Source: Vibrio sp. CB1-14 (GTDB lineage Bacteria > Pseudomonadota > Gammaproteobacteria > Enterobacterales > Vibrionaceae). From it: a stretch of DNA of 64,000 nt. Below the pieces are notes generated by a model. That model was not told where the DNA came from. It was given only the letters and a program-made list of their open reading frames with translations, and did no database searches. Shown here one piece after another: positions 9,645 through 19,732 of the stretch; position 1 is the stretch's first letter; each line of letters begins with the position of its first letter. The translations under genes were made by a program, and so were the position numbers. The stretch is taken from assembly GCF_040412085.2 (NCBI RefSeq), contig NZ_CP115920.1, forward strand, positions 2,790,001-2,854,000. Reading direction: 5' to 3'.

Positions 9645-10577
9645 ATGAAACCACATATCTCGTTAAAACAGCTCAAGGTCTTTGTTGCGGTGACTCAGCA
9701 CCAAACGCTTACTGCAGCTTCGGACACGCTTTTTCTCTCTAAAGCGGCGGTCAGCATGTCGCTGAGTGAGCTAGAAAAACAGATAGGTCACGCCCTGTTT
9801 GATCGGGTCAACAACCGCTTGGTCATCAATCAAGAGGGACAAAAACTGCTGCCCCTTGCCGATGAACTGCTCAGCCGAAGCCGAGATATTGAATCGCTGT
9901 TTGGTGATGAGCAGAGTTATCGCGGCGTACTGCGTATCGGTGCCAGTGATACGGTAGGCAACCAAGTCGCACCATTTCTGCTCAGTGATTTTCGCGACGA
10001 GCATCAGCATAAGTCCCAGCAACTGTTTATATCCAACACCGCTTTGATCTGTCAAAAGCTCATCGACTATCAACTCGATATCGGCCTAGTAGAGGGTAAA
10101 ACCTTGCACCCTGAACTTGATAGCTACCCTTTTAGTGAAGATGAAATGTGCATAGTGGTGTCTCCCAAGCATCCTCTTGCTAAAAAATCGTGTGTCACCC
10201 TAGAGGACTTGGAAAATAGCGACTGGATTCTACGAGAACCAGGTTCTGGCACAAGGGAGTTTTTCCTAAGAACCGTTGCCCCCAGAATTGAGATTTGGCA
10301 TGAAGCCTTTGAGCTCAATACCACCGAAGCCATTATTAACAGCGTATCCGCCAATCTTGGCTTGGCCTGCCTCTCGACTTTAGCGACACAAAGCGCCATT
10401 GATGATGGTCGCTTAGTGCCTATATCAGTTTCGCTCGACATGAAACGCCGCTTTTGGCTGCTGGTTCATAAGGAGAAGTACCAAAGCCCCCTACTGGAAC
10501 GCTTTATCTTGTTTTGCCAGCAATGGCGTGCGACGACTATAGCCAAAAAAACGCGCCGCAATACGAGTAGGAATTAG
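9645..10577 (+). CDS. LysR-family transcriptional regulator
   Basis: The 310-residue product begins with the LysR winged helix-turn-helix (residues 5-65, LKQLKVFVAVTQHQTLTAAS through LEKQIGHALFDR) and continues with a periplasmic-binding-like effector domain from about residue 90 (GVLRIGASDTVGNQVAPFLL). Such proteins are tetrameric DNA binders that often control a divergent neighbour and themselves. The neighbour is the TDT transporter gene starting at 9548, so it is the likely target. It looks broadly like YeiE/CysB-type regulators, but I cannot name the effector. The product ends with a basic tail. No terminator is obvious before yebG. Confidence 0.9.
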   Translation: MKPHISLKQLKVFVAVTQHQTLTAASDTLFLSKAAVSMSLSELEKQIGHALFDRVNNRLVINQEGQKLLPLADELLSRSRDIESLFGDEQSYRGVLRIGASDTVGNQVAPFLLSDFRDEHQHKSQQLFISNTALICQKLIDYQLDIGLVEGKTLHPELDSYPFSEDEMCIVVSPKHPLAKKSCVTLEDLENSDWILREPGSGTREFFLRTVAPRIEIWHEAFELNTTEAIINSVSANLGLACLSTLATQSAIDDGRLVPISVSLDMKRRFWLLVHKEKYQSPLLERFILFCQQWRATTIAKKTRRNTSRN

Positions 10578-10619
10578 GCAAACAGCTCTCACTTTTGCGC
10601 CCTCGACTGGACATTAACT

Positions 10620-10649
10620 TTGACCCTCTGTATAAACAGACAGTATTAG
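10620..10649 (+). promoter_or_regulatory. yebG promoter with LexA (SOS) box
   Basis: A candidate -35 TTGACC (10620-10625) and -10 TATTAG (10644-10649) are separated by 18 bp. Between them lies CTGTATAAACAGACAG at 10628-10643, which fits the LexA consensus CTG-N10-CAG and matches 13 of 16 positions of the E. coli ideal box. LexA bound here would cover the promoter. Confidence 0.85.
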
Positions 10650-10677
10650 AATCTTAAATTTAACTAGAGGATTAACC

Positions 10678-10974
10678 ATGGCTGTAATCGTCAAGTACGT
10701 GGTGGAACGCAACGGAGAAGAAAAGATGACTTTTACCTCTAAAGCAGAAGCTGACGCTTATGACAAAATGTTGGATATGGCGGATGAGCTGTTTTCTCTG
10801 CTAAGTGAAAGCAAGCTTATCGAAGATGAAGAGAAGCAAGAAGAGCTATCGCTATATCTTGCACAGCGTAAAGAAGAAGTGCTTTACGCTCTTGGTGCGA
10901 AGCGCAAGCCAACGCCAAAAAAGCCAAAAGTGGTTAAGCCTGTTGAAGAGCAAGATGCAGAAGACGCAGCCTAA
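10678..10974 (+). CDS. yebG: YebG, SOS-regulated DNA-damage-inducible protein
   Basis: The 98-residue acidic/basic protein matches the YebG family from its start (MAVIVKYVVERNGEEKM, then FTSKAEADAYDKMLDMADEL). YebG is induced by DNA damage in E. coli; its biochemical role is unknown. The C-terminal third is low-complexity, with a lysine/proline stretch followed by an acidic tail. Here the gene is monocistronic, with an SOS box in its promoter (10628-10643), an AGAGG ribosome site and an intrinsic terminator at 11009-11044. The SOS control therefore appears conserved. Confidence 0.93.
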   Translation: MAVIVKYVVERNGEEKMTFTSKAEADAYDKMLDMADELFSLLSESKLIEDEEKQEELSLYLAQRKEEVLYALGAKRKPTPKKPKVVKPVEEQDAEDAA

Positions 10975-11279
10975 TGCGTTAACTTGCTAAAATTGCAAAA
11001 GTAAATCAAATAGCCAGTAGAACGCAGAGTTTTACTGGCTATTTTGCTTTTTGCGCCTGAGTAAGTATTTGCGAGCGAATAAGCGAATGCAAGCCGCTAA
11101 AATTTCTTATTAGGAAAAAACATCGCTGAAAAGACAAAGGGTATCGTTTTACAGACTTTTGTCGTTTTTGCCCTTTCATCTGCCATCACGTCTCTTTAAG
11201 ATGATTGCTAACAAATCAGTCAAGGTCGCCGCCAATCGCTGCGGCTTTGAGACAAATCTATACATGGAGACATAGAGTC
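10975..11279. other. yebG-dapD intergenic region
   Basis: Apart from the yebG terminator, this 305-bp stretch contains the promoter region of dapD, which I cannot place confidently. A loose inverted repeat (gacaaag ... cttttgtc, about 11135-11165) is present. I see no small gene. Confidence 0.4.
11009..11044 (+). terminator. Intrinsic terminator of yebG
   Basis: The stem aatagccagta / tactggctattt (11009-11019 with 11033-11044) is followed by a T-rich run. Confidence 0.85.
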
Positions 11280-12311
11280 ATGGCAGCATTCTCAATCGCT
11301 TTTGGTACTGCAACCAAAAACCGCGACGGTAAAATCATCGAAGCATTCTTTCCTCACCCACGCCTAAACCCATCTGATGCGCTTATCGCAGCAGTGGCAG
11401 AGGTATCTGGTTATGCGGAAGGCAACCAAGCTATCGAAATTTCTGCGGCGCAAAGCGCGGCTCTAGCAACCGCATTCTCTAGCAATGATGACGCAAAAAA
11501 CGCCGCATTTGCCGAAAAAGCAGCAAGCTCTTCACAGCCGCTAGTACTGGTTGTACTGGCGACAGACGAGAAGCCTCAATCTGTTGCAGAAGGCTTCCTA
11601 AAACTGCAACTTATCTCAAACCGCCTAGTACAGCCTCACGGTACAGTACTTGATGGCATCTTCGGTCTACTTCACAACATCGCTTGGACTAACCAAGGTG
11701 CAATCGACCTTCCAGAGCTGGCTGAGCGTCAAATCGAAGCACGTCTAGCAGGGAAAACACTCACTGTCGATTGCGTAGACAAGTTCCCTAAAATGGTTGA
11801 TTACGTGGTTCCAACTGGCGTTCGTATCGCAGATACGTCTCGCGTACGTCTTGGTGCTCACGTTGGCGAAGGCACAACGGTTATGCATGAAGGTTTCATC
11901 AACTTCAACGCAGGTACAACTGGCGTGAGCATGGTTGAAGGTCGTATCTCTGCAGGTGTTGTAGTTGGTAATGGCTCAGACATCGGCGGCGGCGCGTCTA
12001 TCATGGGTACGCTATCTGGTGGCGGCACGGTTGTTGTCTCTATCGGCGAAAACTCACTACTAGGTGCAAACGCGGGTCTTGGTTTCCCACTAGGCGATCG
12101 TTGTACTGTTGAGTCTGGTCTTTATGTAACGGCAGGTTCTAAAGTACGTATGCTGGACGCGTCTGGCGCAGAAGTTGAAATTGTTAAAGCTCGCGACCTC
12201 GCTGGCAAGCCGGATCTTCTGTTCCGTCGCAACTCAGTAACCGGTCAGATTGAATGCCTGACGAACAAAACAGCCGTTGAACTGAACAGCGAGCTTCACA
12301 GCAACAACTAA
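11280..12311 (+). CDS. dapD: 2,3,4,5-tetrahydropyridine-2,6-dicarboxylate N-succinyltransferase (long type)
   Basis: DapD uses succinyl-CoA to acylate tetrahydrodipicolinate in the succinylase branch of diaminopimelate and lysine synthesis. The 343-residue protein is of the longer DapD type also found in Pseudomonas (the E. coli enzyme is about 274 residues). It begins MAAFSIAFGTATKNRDGK and contains left-handed beta-helix hexapeptide repeats from about residue 190 to 290, glycine-rich and typical of trimeric acyltransferases. The open frame extends upstream to 11205, but ATG 11280 has a GGAG ribosome site and matches the family start. dapE and dapA lie elsewhere in the window. A terminator follows at 12347-12382. 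Confidence 0.93.
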   Translation: MAAFSIAFGTATKNRDGKIIEAFFPHPRLNPSDALIAAVAEVSGYAEGNQAIEISAAQSAALATAFSSNDDAKNAAFAEKAASSSQPLVLVVLATDEKPQSVAEGFLKLQLISNRLVQPHGTVLDGIFGLLHNIAWTNQGAIDLPELAERQIEARLAGKTLTVDCVDKFPKMVDYVVPTGVRIADTSRVRLGAHVGEGTTVMHEGFINFNAGTTGVSMVEGRISAGVVVGNGSDIGGGASIMGTLSGGGTVVVSIGENSLLGANAGLGFPLGDRCTVESGLYVTAGSKVRMLDASGAEVEIVKARDLAGKPDLLFRRNSVTGQIECLTNKTAVELNSELHSNN

Positions 12312-12346
12312 TTCTCGGTTGCTGAAGGGTTAATACCCCAAAACAG

Positions 12347-12382
12347 AAAACCTCAGTCCATCTTTTGGTACTGAGGTTTTTT
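12347..12382. terminator. Bidirectional terminator between dapD and rfaH
   Basis: The stem aaaacctcagt / actgaggttttt has an A-run on the left and a T-run on the right, so it can serve both convergent genes. Confidence 0.85.
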
Positions 12383-12420
12383 ATATCAACTAACGCCCAA
12401 ACACTAAGTTATTGAGCGCG

Positions 12421-12915
12421 CTAGATATCCAGATCTTTGTTCTCGATGCTCACGGCAACCGGGCGACTTATCATATTCACTAACATGATCGAACGCGCTT
12501 CTCCGTCAGCTTCTTGGAAAATCGCTTCGATACCCGCGAACTGACCACCCGTTACGCGAACTGTCTCACCGTGCTTTGGTAAGCTGTCTGTTTCCGGTTC
12601 ATCCGGAAGCTCCGCTAACAGCTGCAACTCGTCAATAAGTGCAGAGTCGACCTCTTTGGGATGAGAGCCAAAACGGATGAAATCGACCACACCGCGCGTA
12701 GAGCGCACTGTGGTGAAAGATGGACCTTGTTCGTAATCAAATTCTACAAACACATAAGAAGGAAAGAGCGGCTCTTTCACCTTCTGTCTTTTTCCTCTGA
12801 GGATCTTTTCTACTTCTACTTCAGGGTAGTAGCAGGATAAGCCTTGATTCTCGAGGTGCATTTTCGCTCGGCCTTGTTCACCGCGCTTACAATAAAGCAA
12901 ATACCAACGTTTCAT
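12421..12915 (-). CDS. rfaH: Transcription/translation regulator RfaH
   Basis: RfaH is a NusG paralog recruited at ops sites. It prevents pausing and Rho termination in long operons such as LPS, capsule and toxin genes, and couples ribosomes to polymerase. The 164-residue protein aligns with E. coli RfaH throughout: WYLLYCKRGEQGRA, then LRGKRQKVKEPLFPSYVFVEFD in the NusG-like N-domain (1-100), and a KOW domain (about 108-160) with EADGEARSIMLVN. RfaH can refold its KOW domain from alpha-helical to beta form. It is monocistronic, convergent with dapD and divergent from the peptide transporter. Confidence 0.95.
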   Translation of the reverse strand: MKRWYLLYCKRGEQGRAKMHLENQGLSCYYPEVEVEKILRGKRQKVKEPLFPSYVFVEFDYEQGPSFTTVRSTRGVVDFIRFGSHPKEVDSALIDELQLLAELPDEPETDSLPKHGETVRVTGGQFAGIEAIFQEADGEARSIMLVNMISRPVAVSIENKDLDI

Positions 12916-13243
12916 TTTAACTGTTCGATTTAACTATTTAATTTGATTATTCGATGTTTTTGTTTGTCTGCATCGTACCACTAAACCCAACACTGTGCCC
13001 GTATAACCCTCTCTTGTCTGCGATCAAACCGATGAAAAATCCGAATAGATGGTGAACGGTAAAAATGAAAAGTTAGATTGCAGCACGAAGATTACGTACC
13101 ATCACTGAAAAATTTTCTTACATTTCATTGCTTTAAACATTTATTTCACAAACTCTACAAAATCAACCCCTTGCGGATTTTAATGTTGTCAGGTATACCA
13201 TTTGGCACATTAAATTCTTTGATGATAAAAATTAGTAAAACTT
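12916..13243. other. rfaH / peptide transporter divergent intergenic region
   Basis: This 328-bp AT-rich gap holds the promoters of two divergent genes. For the transporter, TTGCGG (13171-13176) and TATACC (13194-13199), 17 bp apart, form a plausible promoter. I see no gene or strong repeat. Confidence 0.4.
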
Positions 13244-14629
13244 ATGACAGCACAACGCAACATCTTCGGCCACCCTCGCGGCCTATTCCTACTGTTCGGT
13301 ACCGAACTTTGGGAACGTTTCTCATATTATGCTATGCGCGCAATATTAGTTTTGTTCCTAACAGACACCACAATCAATGGTGGTATGGGCTGGTCTACTA
13401 AAGATGCTCTAGATCTCTATGGTATCTATACTGGACTTGTTTACATCACTCCGCTTATCGGTGGTTACATTGCCGACAACTACCTAGGTCAACGTAAGTC
13501 CATCATCATCGGTGGCGTACTAATGGCTGCAGGCCAGTTTGTGTTAGCTGCTGCGGCATCTGGTGCACCAAGTGCCGAGATGTTCTACGGTGGTCTAGCA
13601 CTGCTTATTGCTGGTAACGGTATGTTTAAGCCAAACATTTCGACCATGGTAGGTGACCTTTACGCTGAAGGCGACAACCGTCGTGATGGCGCATTCACTA
13701 TCTTCTACATGGGTATCAACCTCGGTGCACTATTAGCGGGTATCGTTGTTGGCTCAGCAACCAACTCGTTCGGTTGGTCAGCAGGTTTTATCGTGGCAGG
13801 TGTCGGCATGGTAATCAGCCTAATAATGCAAATGACCATGGCAAACTCATGGCTAGGCGACATTGGTAACGTACCTGCAGCTGCACGTGCTCGTGAACTG
13901 AACCCATCAAAAACTAAAGCACCACTCACTCGAGAAGAGATGGATCGCTTGAAGGTTATCCTAATTATGGGTCTGTTCGTTATCGTTTTCTGGGCGGGCT
14001 TCGAGCAAGCGGGTGGTTTGATGAACATCTACACCCAGCAGTACACCGATCGCATGATTGGCGACTTTGAAGTACCAGCAGCCTGGTTCCAGTCTCTAAA
14101 CCCATTTTTCATCATCACTCTTGCACCAGTACTTGCCGCTATCTGGGTGAAACTGGGCAAGCGTGAACCAAACTCTCCGGTTAAATTTGCACTTGCACTG
14201 TTTTTCCTTGCAGTAGGCTTCCTTTGCATGGTTGGCGCCGTACTTGAGCAAGGTGGCGACACCAGCGTTAAAACCTCAATGCTATGGTTAGTCGGCGCAT
14301 TCTTCTTCCACACACTAGGTGAACTGTGTCTATCTCCAATTGGTCTATCACTGGTGACTAAGCTTGCGCCACTGCGCCTTGCATCTTTGATGATGGGTGC
14401 ATGGTTTGGTTTCAACGCCATTGCGAACTACGTCGCAGGTGTAGTCGGCTCACACGTAGGCGAGCTAGGTGCTATGGCAATCTTTAGTGGTATCGCTATC
14501 ACAGCTGTTATCTGTGGCGTTATCCTACTGTTGTTTGCTAACACCTTAGTAAAATGGATGCACGGCGCAGAGCAAAGCTCAGTGAGCAATGCAGAACAAG
14601 TAGAAGAGCAGCAAGCTCAAATCGCTTAA
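13244..14629 (+). CDS. POT-family proton-dependent oligopeptide transporter
   Basis: This 461-residue inner-membrane protein belongs to the POT/PTR family of MFS transporters, which import di- and tripeptides with protons. It carries the N-terminal ExxER[FS] motif (E21, E24, R25, F26, in ELWERFSYYAMR) needed for proton coupling and the PTR2 signature FYMGINLGALL in helix 5. About 12-14 membrane helices are predicted, with a short glutamine-rich cytosolic tail. It is similar to DtpA/DtpB and PepT-like proteins, but I cannot choose a specific symbol. The ribosome site before the ATG is weak. A terminator lies at 14662-14690. Confidence 0.92.
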   Translation: MTAQRNIFGHPRGLFLLFGTELWERFSYYAMRAILVLFLTDTTINGGMGWSTKDALDLYGIYTGLVYITPLIGGYIADNYLGQRKSIIIGGVLMAAGQFVLAAAASGAPSAEMFYGGLALLIAGNGMFKPNISTMVGDLYAEGDNRRDGAFTIFYMGINLGALLAGIVVGSATNSFGWSAGFIVAGVGMVISLIMQMTMANSWLGDIGNVPAAARARELNPSKTKAPLTREEMDRLKVILIMGLFVIVFWAGFEQAGGLMNIYTQQYTDRMIGDFEVPAAWFQSLNPFFIITLAPVLAAIWVKLGKREPNSPVKFALALFFLAVGFLCMVGAVLEQGGDTSVKTSMLWLVGAFFFHTLGELCLSPIGLSLVTKLAPLRLASLMMGAWFGFNAIANYVAGVVGSHVGELGAMAIFSGIAITAVICGVILLLFANTLVKWMHGAEQSSVSNAEQVEEQQAQIA

Positions 14630-14661
14630 TTGTTTATTCGTTGGATCGAATAGAAATGACA

Positions 14662-14690
14662 AAGGCCAGTCAACATGACTGGCCTTATTT
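14662..14690. terminator. Terminator between peptide transporter and hemH
   Basis: A perfect 11-bp stem (aaggccagtca / tgactggcctt, 14662-14672 with 14676-14686) has a 3-nt loop and is followed by a short T-rich stretch. It probably serves both convergent genes. Confidence 0.75.
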
Positions 14691-14715
14691 GTTTAAACTC
14701 GTTTAATTTGACGCG

Positions 14716-15675
14716 CTAAGCGTTGTTCACCAACTCTGCCATCATGGCGACATGGGCATCTGAGTCGTTAAGACACTCGATGTAACTAAAGCGCTCACCT
14801 CCAGCTTCAATAAAGGTCTCTTTGGCCTCTATAGCGATTTCTTCCAGAGTTTCCAAACAGTCGACCGAGAATGCTGGCGTCATAACATCGATGGTTTTGA
14901 TACCCTCGCCTGGCATCTTCTCTAGGGTTTTGTCAGTGTATGGCTGCAGCCACTCTTCACGACCGAATATCGATTGATAGCTCATTCCCATCTGCGATTC
15001 ATCCAAACCGAGCTCTTGGCGCAGCAGGTCAGTGGTTGCCTGACAATGCAGTGGGTACACATCCCCGTTGTCTGCATAGCGCTTTGGTATGCCGTGGTAG
15101 GAACATAACAGGTAATCAGCACGGCCATTTTGCTCCCAGTGAACTCTGACCTTGTCAGCGAGCGCTTTGATGTACATTGGATGATCGTGATAGTCACGAA
15201 TCATAGAAAAGGCCGGTAAGGTTGAAATCGACTTACACACCTTCGCGATACCATCAAACGCGGCTGCTGTTGTGGTGCCCGAGTACTGCGGATAAAGCGG
15301 CAGTACCACTATCTTTTCTACACCTTGATCGAGCAGTTTAGTGATCCCGCTTTGCAGCGATGGATTGCCGTAACTCATGCCAAGTTCAACAGGGAGGTTG
15401 ATTGATTGAGCCAGCTTATCGGCCTGACGCTTAGAGTACACCATCAGCGGTGAGCCCTCGTCCATCCATACCGATTGATAAGCTTTAGCGACCTTAGGAG
15501 AGCGAATAGGAAGAATGATACCGTGCAGCACCGGACACCAAATCCAGCGGGTCATATCTACGACGCGATGATCGTGCAGAAACTGCTCTAAAAAGCGTCT
15601 CACCCCTTTTGCTGTCGGTTCATCTGGCGTGCCAAGGTTAACCAACAACACACCCATTTTTGACGAATCGCTCAT
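14716..15675 (-). CDS. hemH: Ferrochelatase
   Basis: HemH inserts ferrous iron into protoporphyrin IX, the last step of heme synthesis, at the inner membrane face. The 319-residue protein has [15 protein letters not shown] at the start, the conserved SYHGIPKRY with the metal-binding His at about 194, and the second active-site region [14 protein letters not shown] with a glutamate near 275. Its length is typical. A good AAGGAAG ribosome site precedes ATG 15675. It lies downstream of adk, as in many gammaproteobacteria, but a strong terminator at 15743-15772 separates the two, so it probably has its own promoter. Confidence 0.97.
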   Translation of the reverse strand: MSDSSKMGVLLVNLGTPDEPTAKGVRRFLEQFLHDHRVVDMTRWIWCPVLHGIILPIRSPKVAKAYQSVWMDEGSPLMVYSKRQADKLAQSINLPVELGMSYGNPSLQSGITKLLDQGVEKIVVLPLYPQYSGTTTAAAFDGIAKVCKSISTLPAFSMIRDYHDHPMYIKALADKVRVHWEQNGRADYLLCSYHGIPKRYADNGDVYPLHCQATTDLLRQELGLDESQMGMSYQSIFGREEWLQPYTDKTLEKMPGEGIKTIDVMTPAFSVDCLETLEEIAIEAKETFIEAGGERFSYIECLNDSDAHVAMMAELVNNA

Positions 15676-15742
15676 AGACTTCCTTTGTTTTTAATAGTAT
15701 TTCTAAGCGAATTATATACCTATGTGCGCTTTTCTTGGATCA

Positions 15743-15772
15743 AAAAAAACGACCTCGAAAGGTCGTTTTTTT
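15743..15772. terminator. Terminator downstream of adk
   Basis: A 13-bp stem (A7 + cgacct / aggtcg + T7) closes on a 4-nt cgaa loop. It is symmetrical but best placed to end adk transcription on the minus strand. Confidence 0.9.
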
Positions 15773-15792
15773 AGCGAATTCACAAATGTCGA

Positions 15793-16529
<737 letters not shown>

Positions 16530-16668
16530 CGGTTTATTCAAAAATAGTTGAATCTTTTACTTGGCGCGCATTCTATCATAGAAATCGCTTGCTTGACGCC
16601 AAAAGTGTCTAAAGATCCTGCTTTGCACTCTAAAGTTACCTAAAAGTGTGCGTTTAGCCCTGGGAAAA

Positions 16669-16694
16669 CAAGAGCTCGAATCCTCGAGCTCTTG
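16669..16694 (-). terminator. Terminator of htpG
   Basis: A perfect 11-bp stem (caagagctcga / tcgagctcttg) with a 4-nt loop is followed on the minus strand by TTTT. Confidence 0.75.
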
Positions 16695-16727
16695 AATTAG
16701 ACTAGGGTGTCAAACTCTGCAAGGGAA

Positions 16728-18632
16728 TTAGACTTTAGCCAAAAGCTTGTTGATCGCACCCAAGAATTGCGAAGGGTCGGTCATTGAGCCACGCTCTGCG
16801 AGCATCGCTTGACCAAGTAGCACTTCAACCCAACGGCCGAATGCTTCTTCATCGGCTTCATCTGCCATGCGCTTAACCAGCTCATGCTCAGGGTTAATCT
16901 CAAAGATGTACTTCACCTCTGGTACTTCTTGACCCGCCGCTTCTAGCAGCTTCGCCATTTGTGTACCCATTTCGAAATCATCAGTGACGACTACCGCTGG
17001 TGTGCTTGCTAGCTTGAACGTGGTGCGAACTTCTTTAACGCGCTCACCTAGGTAAGTTTGCGTGCGCTCAACCACTGACTTGAACTCTTCTTCCGTCTCT
17101 TTTTGCTTCTCTTTCTCTTCTTCGCCTTCGAACTTGCTCAGATCAAGACCCGCTTTAGTGATTGACTGGAACTGCTTACCATCAAACTCAGTGAGGTAGT
17201 TCATTAGCCATTCGTCGATACGGTCATACATCAAGACAACTTCAATGCCTTTCGCTTTAAACTGCTCAAGGTGAGGGCTATTCTTCGCGGCTGCGTAGCT
17301 GTCTGCTGTTAGATAATAGATCTTATCTTGGCCTTCTTTCATGCGCTCAACATAAGACGCTAGAGAAATCGTCTGCTCAGCTGAATCCACTTCCGTCGAA
17401 GCAAAGCGCATTAGACCAGCGATTTTCTCTTTGTTCGCCATGTCTTCGGCAGGACCTTCTTTTAGCACTAGGCCAAACTCTTTCCAGAAAGACTGATATT
17501 TCTCTTCGTCATTCTTCGCCATGCGCTCAAGCATAGTGAGCACGCGCTTAGTACAGGCACCACGCAGCGATTGAGTCACTTTGTTGTCTTGAAGGATTTC
17601 GCGAGAAACGTTTAGTGGGAGATCATTTGAATCTATCAAACCGCGCACAAAACGCAGGTAAGACGGCATAAACTGCTCAGCGTCATCCATAATAAACACG
17701 CGTTGCACGTAAAGCTTTAGACCGCTCTTGTGGTCACGGTTCATCATATCCCATGGTGCTTTTGCTGGGATGTAAAGCAGGCTGGTGTAGTCGTTTTTGC
17801 CTTCAACACGGTTGTGGCTCCACACCAGTGGATCCGCGAAATCGTGAGAAACGTGTTTGTAGAACTCTTGATATTCTTCGTCTTTGATATCAGATTTATT
17901 ACGAGTCCAAAGCGCTTGAGCTTTATTGATTTGCTCCCACTTACCTTGGTCGGTCTCTTTACCTTCTTCGTCACGCTCAAGGGTCCAAATAGACACTGGA
18001 ATACCGATATGATCAGAGTACTTACTGATAACATCACGCAGGCGCCATTCTGATAGGAACTCTTTACCTTCTTCACGCATGTGAAGCACGATGTCCGTAC
18101 CGCGAGTCTCTTTGGTGATGTCTTCGATGGTGTAATCACCTTCACCAGCAGAGTGCCATTGCACAGCTTGATCCGCTGACGTGCCTGCAGCACGAGTGCG
18201 CACGGTCACTGCATCAGCCACAATAAAGGCAGAGTAGAAACCAACACCAAACTGGCCAATAAGCTGTGAGTCCTTACTCTGCTCTTCAGACAGTTTGGCA
18301 AAAAACTCTTTGGTTCCAGATTTAGCGATCGTTCCAAGATGCTCAATCACATCGTCACGAGTCATACCAATACCGTTGTCCGAAACGGTCAAAGTATTGT
18401 TCTTTTCATCAAACGATAACTTAACGCCCAGGTCAGCATCGCCTTGATATAGCTCTGTATTAGATAGGGCTTGAAAACGCAGCTTGTCGGCGGCGTCTGA
18501 TGCGTTTGAAATCAGCTCTCTTAGAAAAATTTCTTTGTTTGAATACAGAGAGTGGATCATAAGGTGAAGAAGTTGCTTTACCTCAGACTGAAAGCCACGG
18601 GTCTCTTTGTTCTTAGTCTCAACGGTGCTCAT
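16728..18632 (-). CDS. htpG: Hsp90-family chaperone HtpG
   Basis: HtpG is the bacterial Hsp90, an ATP-dependent dimeric chaperone in the cytosol. The 634-residue product has the N-terminal GHKL ATPase domain ([18 protein letters not shown] near 38-55, [17 protein letters not shown]), the middle domain and the C-terminal dimerization domain. The open frame extends to 18677, but ATG 18632 ([17 protein letters not shown]) is preferred because GGAG lies five bases upstream and it matches the family start. A sigma32-type promoter is visible at 18709-18736. The gene is divergent from toxR, the classic Vibrio arrangement, and 16 bp of coding-like duplication (gaattagact) recurs just after its stop. 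Confidence 0.97.
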   Translation of the reverse strand: MSTVETKNKETRGFQSEVKQLLHLMIHSLYSNKEIFLRELISNASDAADKLRFQALSNTELYQGDADLGVKLSFDEKNNTLTVSDNGIGMTRDDVIEHLGTIAKSGTKEFFAKLSEEQSKDSQLIGQFGVGFYSAFIVADAVTVRTRAAGTSADQAVQWHSAGEGDYTIEDITKETRGTDIVLHMREEGKEFLSEWRLRDVISKYSDHIGIPVSIWTLERDEEGKETDQGKWEQINKAQALWTRNKSDIKDEEYQEFYKHVSHDFADPLVWSHNRVEGKNDYTSLLYIPAKAPWDMMNRDHKSGLKLYVQRVFIMDDAEQFMPSYLRFVRGLIDSNDLPLNVSREILQDNKVTQSLRGACTKRVLTMLERMAKNDEEKYQSFWKEFGLVLKEGPAEDMANKEKIAGLMRFASTEVDSAEQTISLASYVERMKEGQDKIYYLTADSYAAAKNSPHLEQFKAKGIEVVLMYDRIDEWLMNYLTEFDGKQFQSITKAGLDLSKFEGEEEKEKQKETEEEFKSVVERTQTYLGERVKEVRTTFKLASTPAVVVTDDFEMGTQMAKLLEAAGQEVPEVKYIFEINPEHELVKRMADEADEEAFGRWVEVLLGQAMLAERGSMTDPSQFLGAINKLLAKV

Positions 18633-18708
18633 GCTATCTCCATTTACACATTTCATACCGAGTTTCGCTAAAGTCATACTCGATATCGCTACGATTAGTT
18701 GATTAAAG

Positions 18709-18736
18709 AGATGAGGATGAAGATTGTAAATTCAAG
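18709..18736 (-). promoter_or_regulatory. Sigma32 (heat-shock) promoter of htpG
   Basis: On the minus strand CTTGAA (plus 18731-18736) and CCTCATCT (plus 18709-18716) are separated by 14 nt, closely matching the sigma32 pattern CTTGAA ... CCCCATNT. It points at htpG, 77 bp upstream of the start codon. Confidence 0.8.
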
Positions 18737-18817
18737 GTAAAGATAAATAAAAATACTGTTTTTTTGATTTGTTTTTATTATCCTACTGCACCTGACTATA
18801 AAAAAATCCTAAAATTC

Positions 18818-18823
18818 TATAAT
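18818..18823 (+). promoter_or_regulatory. Candidate toxR -10 element
   Basis: A perfect TATAAT lies 68 bp upstream of the toxR ATG, but no convincing -35 at 17 bp is seen. The assignment is tentative. Confidence 0.35.
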
Positions 18824-18891
18824 TGGCTCTGAAGACATGCAGCGCCTGAATATCTGTTTCGTCGCGTTGCGGCATTAAAAAGAAGAATGCA

Positions 18892-19719
18892 ATGAGTAAC
18901 ATAGGCACTAAGTTTATACTCGGCCAGAGGTACATTTTTGACCCAAACAGCAATTCGTTGGTCGACCAAACCAATAACGATGAAGTCGTTCGTCTTGGTA
19001 GTAATGAAAGTCGCATCCTACTTCTACTTGCTGAAAGACCGAATGAAGTAATCACTCGAAACGAACTGCATGATTTCGTTTGGCGTGAACAAGGCTTCGA
19101 GGTTGACGACTCTAGCCTTACGCAAGCTATCTCTACGCTGCGTAAAATGCTAAAAGATCCAACAAAATCTCCGCAGTTTGTCAAAACGGTGCCGAAACGT
19201 GGCTACCAGTTGATCTCAGCCGTTGAACGCTCTGCACCCAAAGCGTCCTCTGACACACTAGATGAAGCACCGGTTGCCGAACTTCCAGCAGATAAACTGG
19301 AAGCAGTAACTATTGCAACTGCACCAACAGCAGCCACTGTTGCTATCGCACAAAAACCAAAAACACCACCCAGTGTTTGGGCGATGATTGCGGTAGCTAT
19401 CTTGTTACCGATAGTAGTCTTAATGGTCACCAACCCTGCACAATCGACCTTTAAACCACTGAGCGTAGTCAATGAAGTTCAAATTGTGACGCCAGAAAGT
19501 CACCCTGACGTGACAAGCTGGTTGCCAAAAATTGAGCAATGCGTAGCGAAATACGTGGAAACACACACTGGTGACATGCTACCGGCACAAGTGATTGTCA
19601 CTGGCGATCAAACCGATCAAATCGCTCTCAACTTCATTCACACTGTCGATCATTCAAGTGAGAACAGCACAATGCGTATCTTCACTGAACAGTCTGATTT
19701 GTCTAAAGTGTGCCAGTAA
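18892..19719 (+). CDS. toxR: Transmembrane transcriptional activator ToxR
   Basis: ToxR is an inner-membrane one-component regulator that controls outer-membrane porins and, in pathogenic vibrios, virulence genes. The 275-residue protein has an OmpR-type winged helix (about 1-112; LGSNESRILLLLAERPNEVITRNELHDFVWR and FVKTVPKRGYQL), a variable proline/alanine-rich linker (115-160), one membrane helix (about 161-180) and a periplasmic domain with two cysteines at 217 and 274, which form a redox-sensitive disulfide in studied ToxR proteins. toxS follows 13 bp downstream. The linker is the usual species-variable part. Its presence does not by itself indicate pathogenicity, because toxR is ancestral in Vibrio. 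Confidence 0.97.
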   Translation: MSNIGTKFILGQRYIFDPNSNSLVDQTNNDEVVRLGSNESRILLLLAERPNEVITRNELHDFVWREQGFEVDDSSLTQAISTLRKMLKDPTKSPQFVKTVPKRGYQLISAVERSAPKASSDTLDEAPVAELPADKLEAVTIATAPTAATVAIAQKPKTPPSVWAMIAVAILLPIVVLMVTNPAQSTFKPLSVVNEVQIVTPESHPDVTSWLPKIEQCVAKYVETHTGDMLPAQVIVTGDQTDQIALNFIHTVDHSSENSTMRIFTEQSDLSKVCQ

Positions 19720-19732
19720 GGAGTCGTAACCG

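Noticed and set aside
16694..16734. Direct repeat gaattagact around the htpG stop
   Set aside because: It is a single 10-bp repeat 31 bp apart with no other features; most likely chance or a small local duplication.
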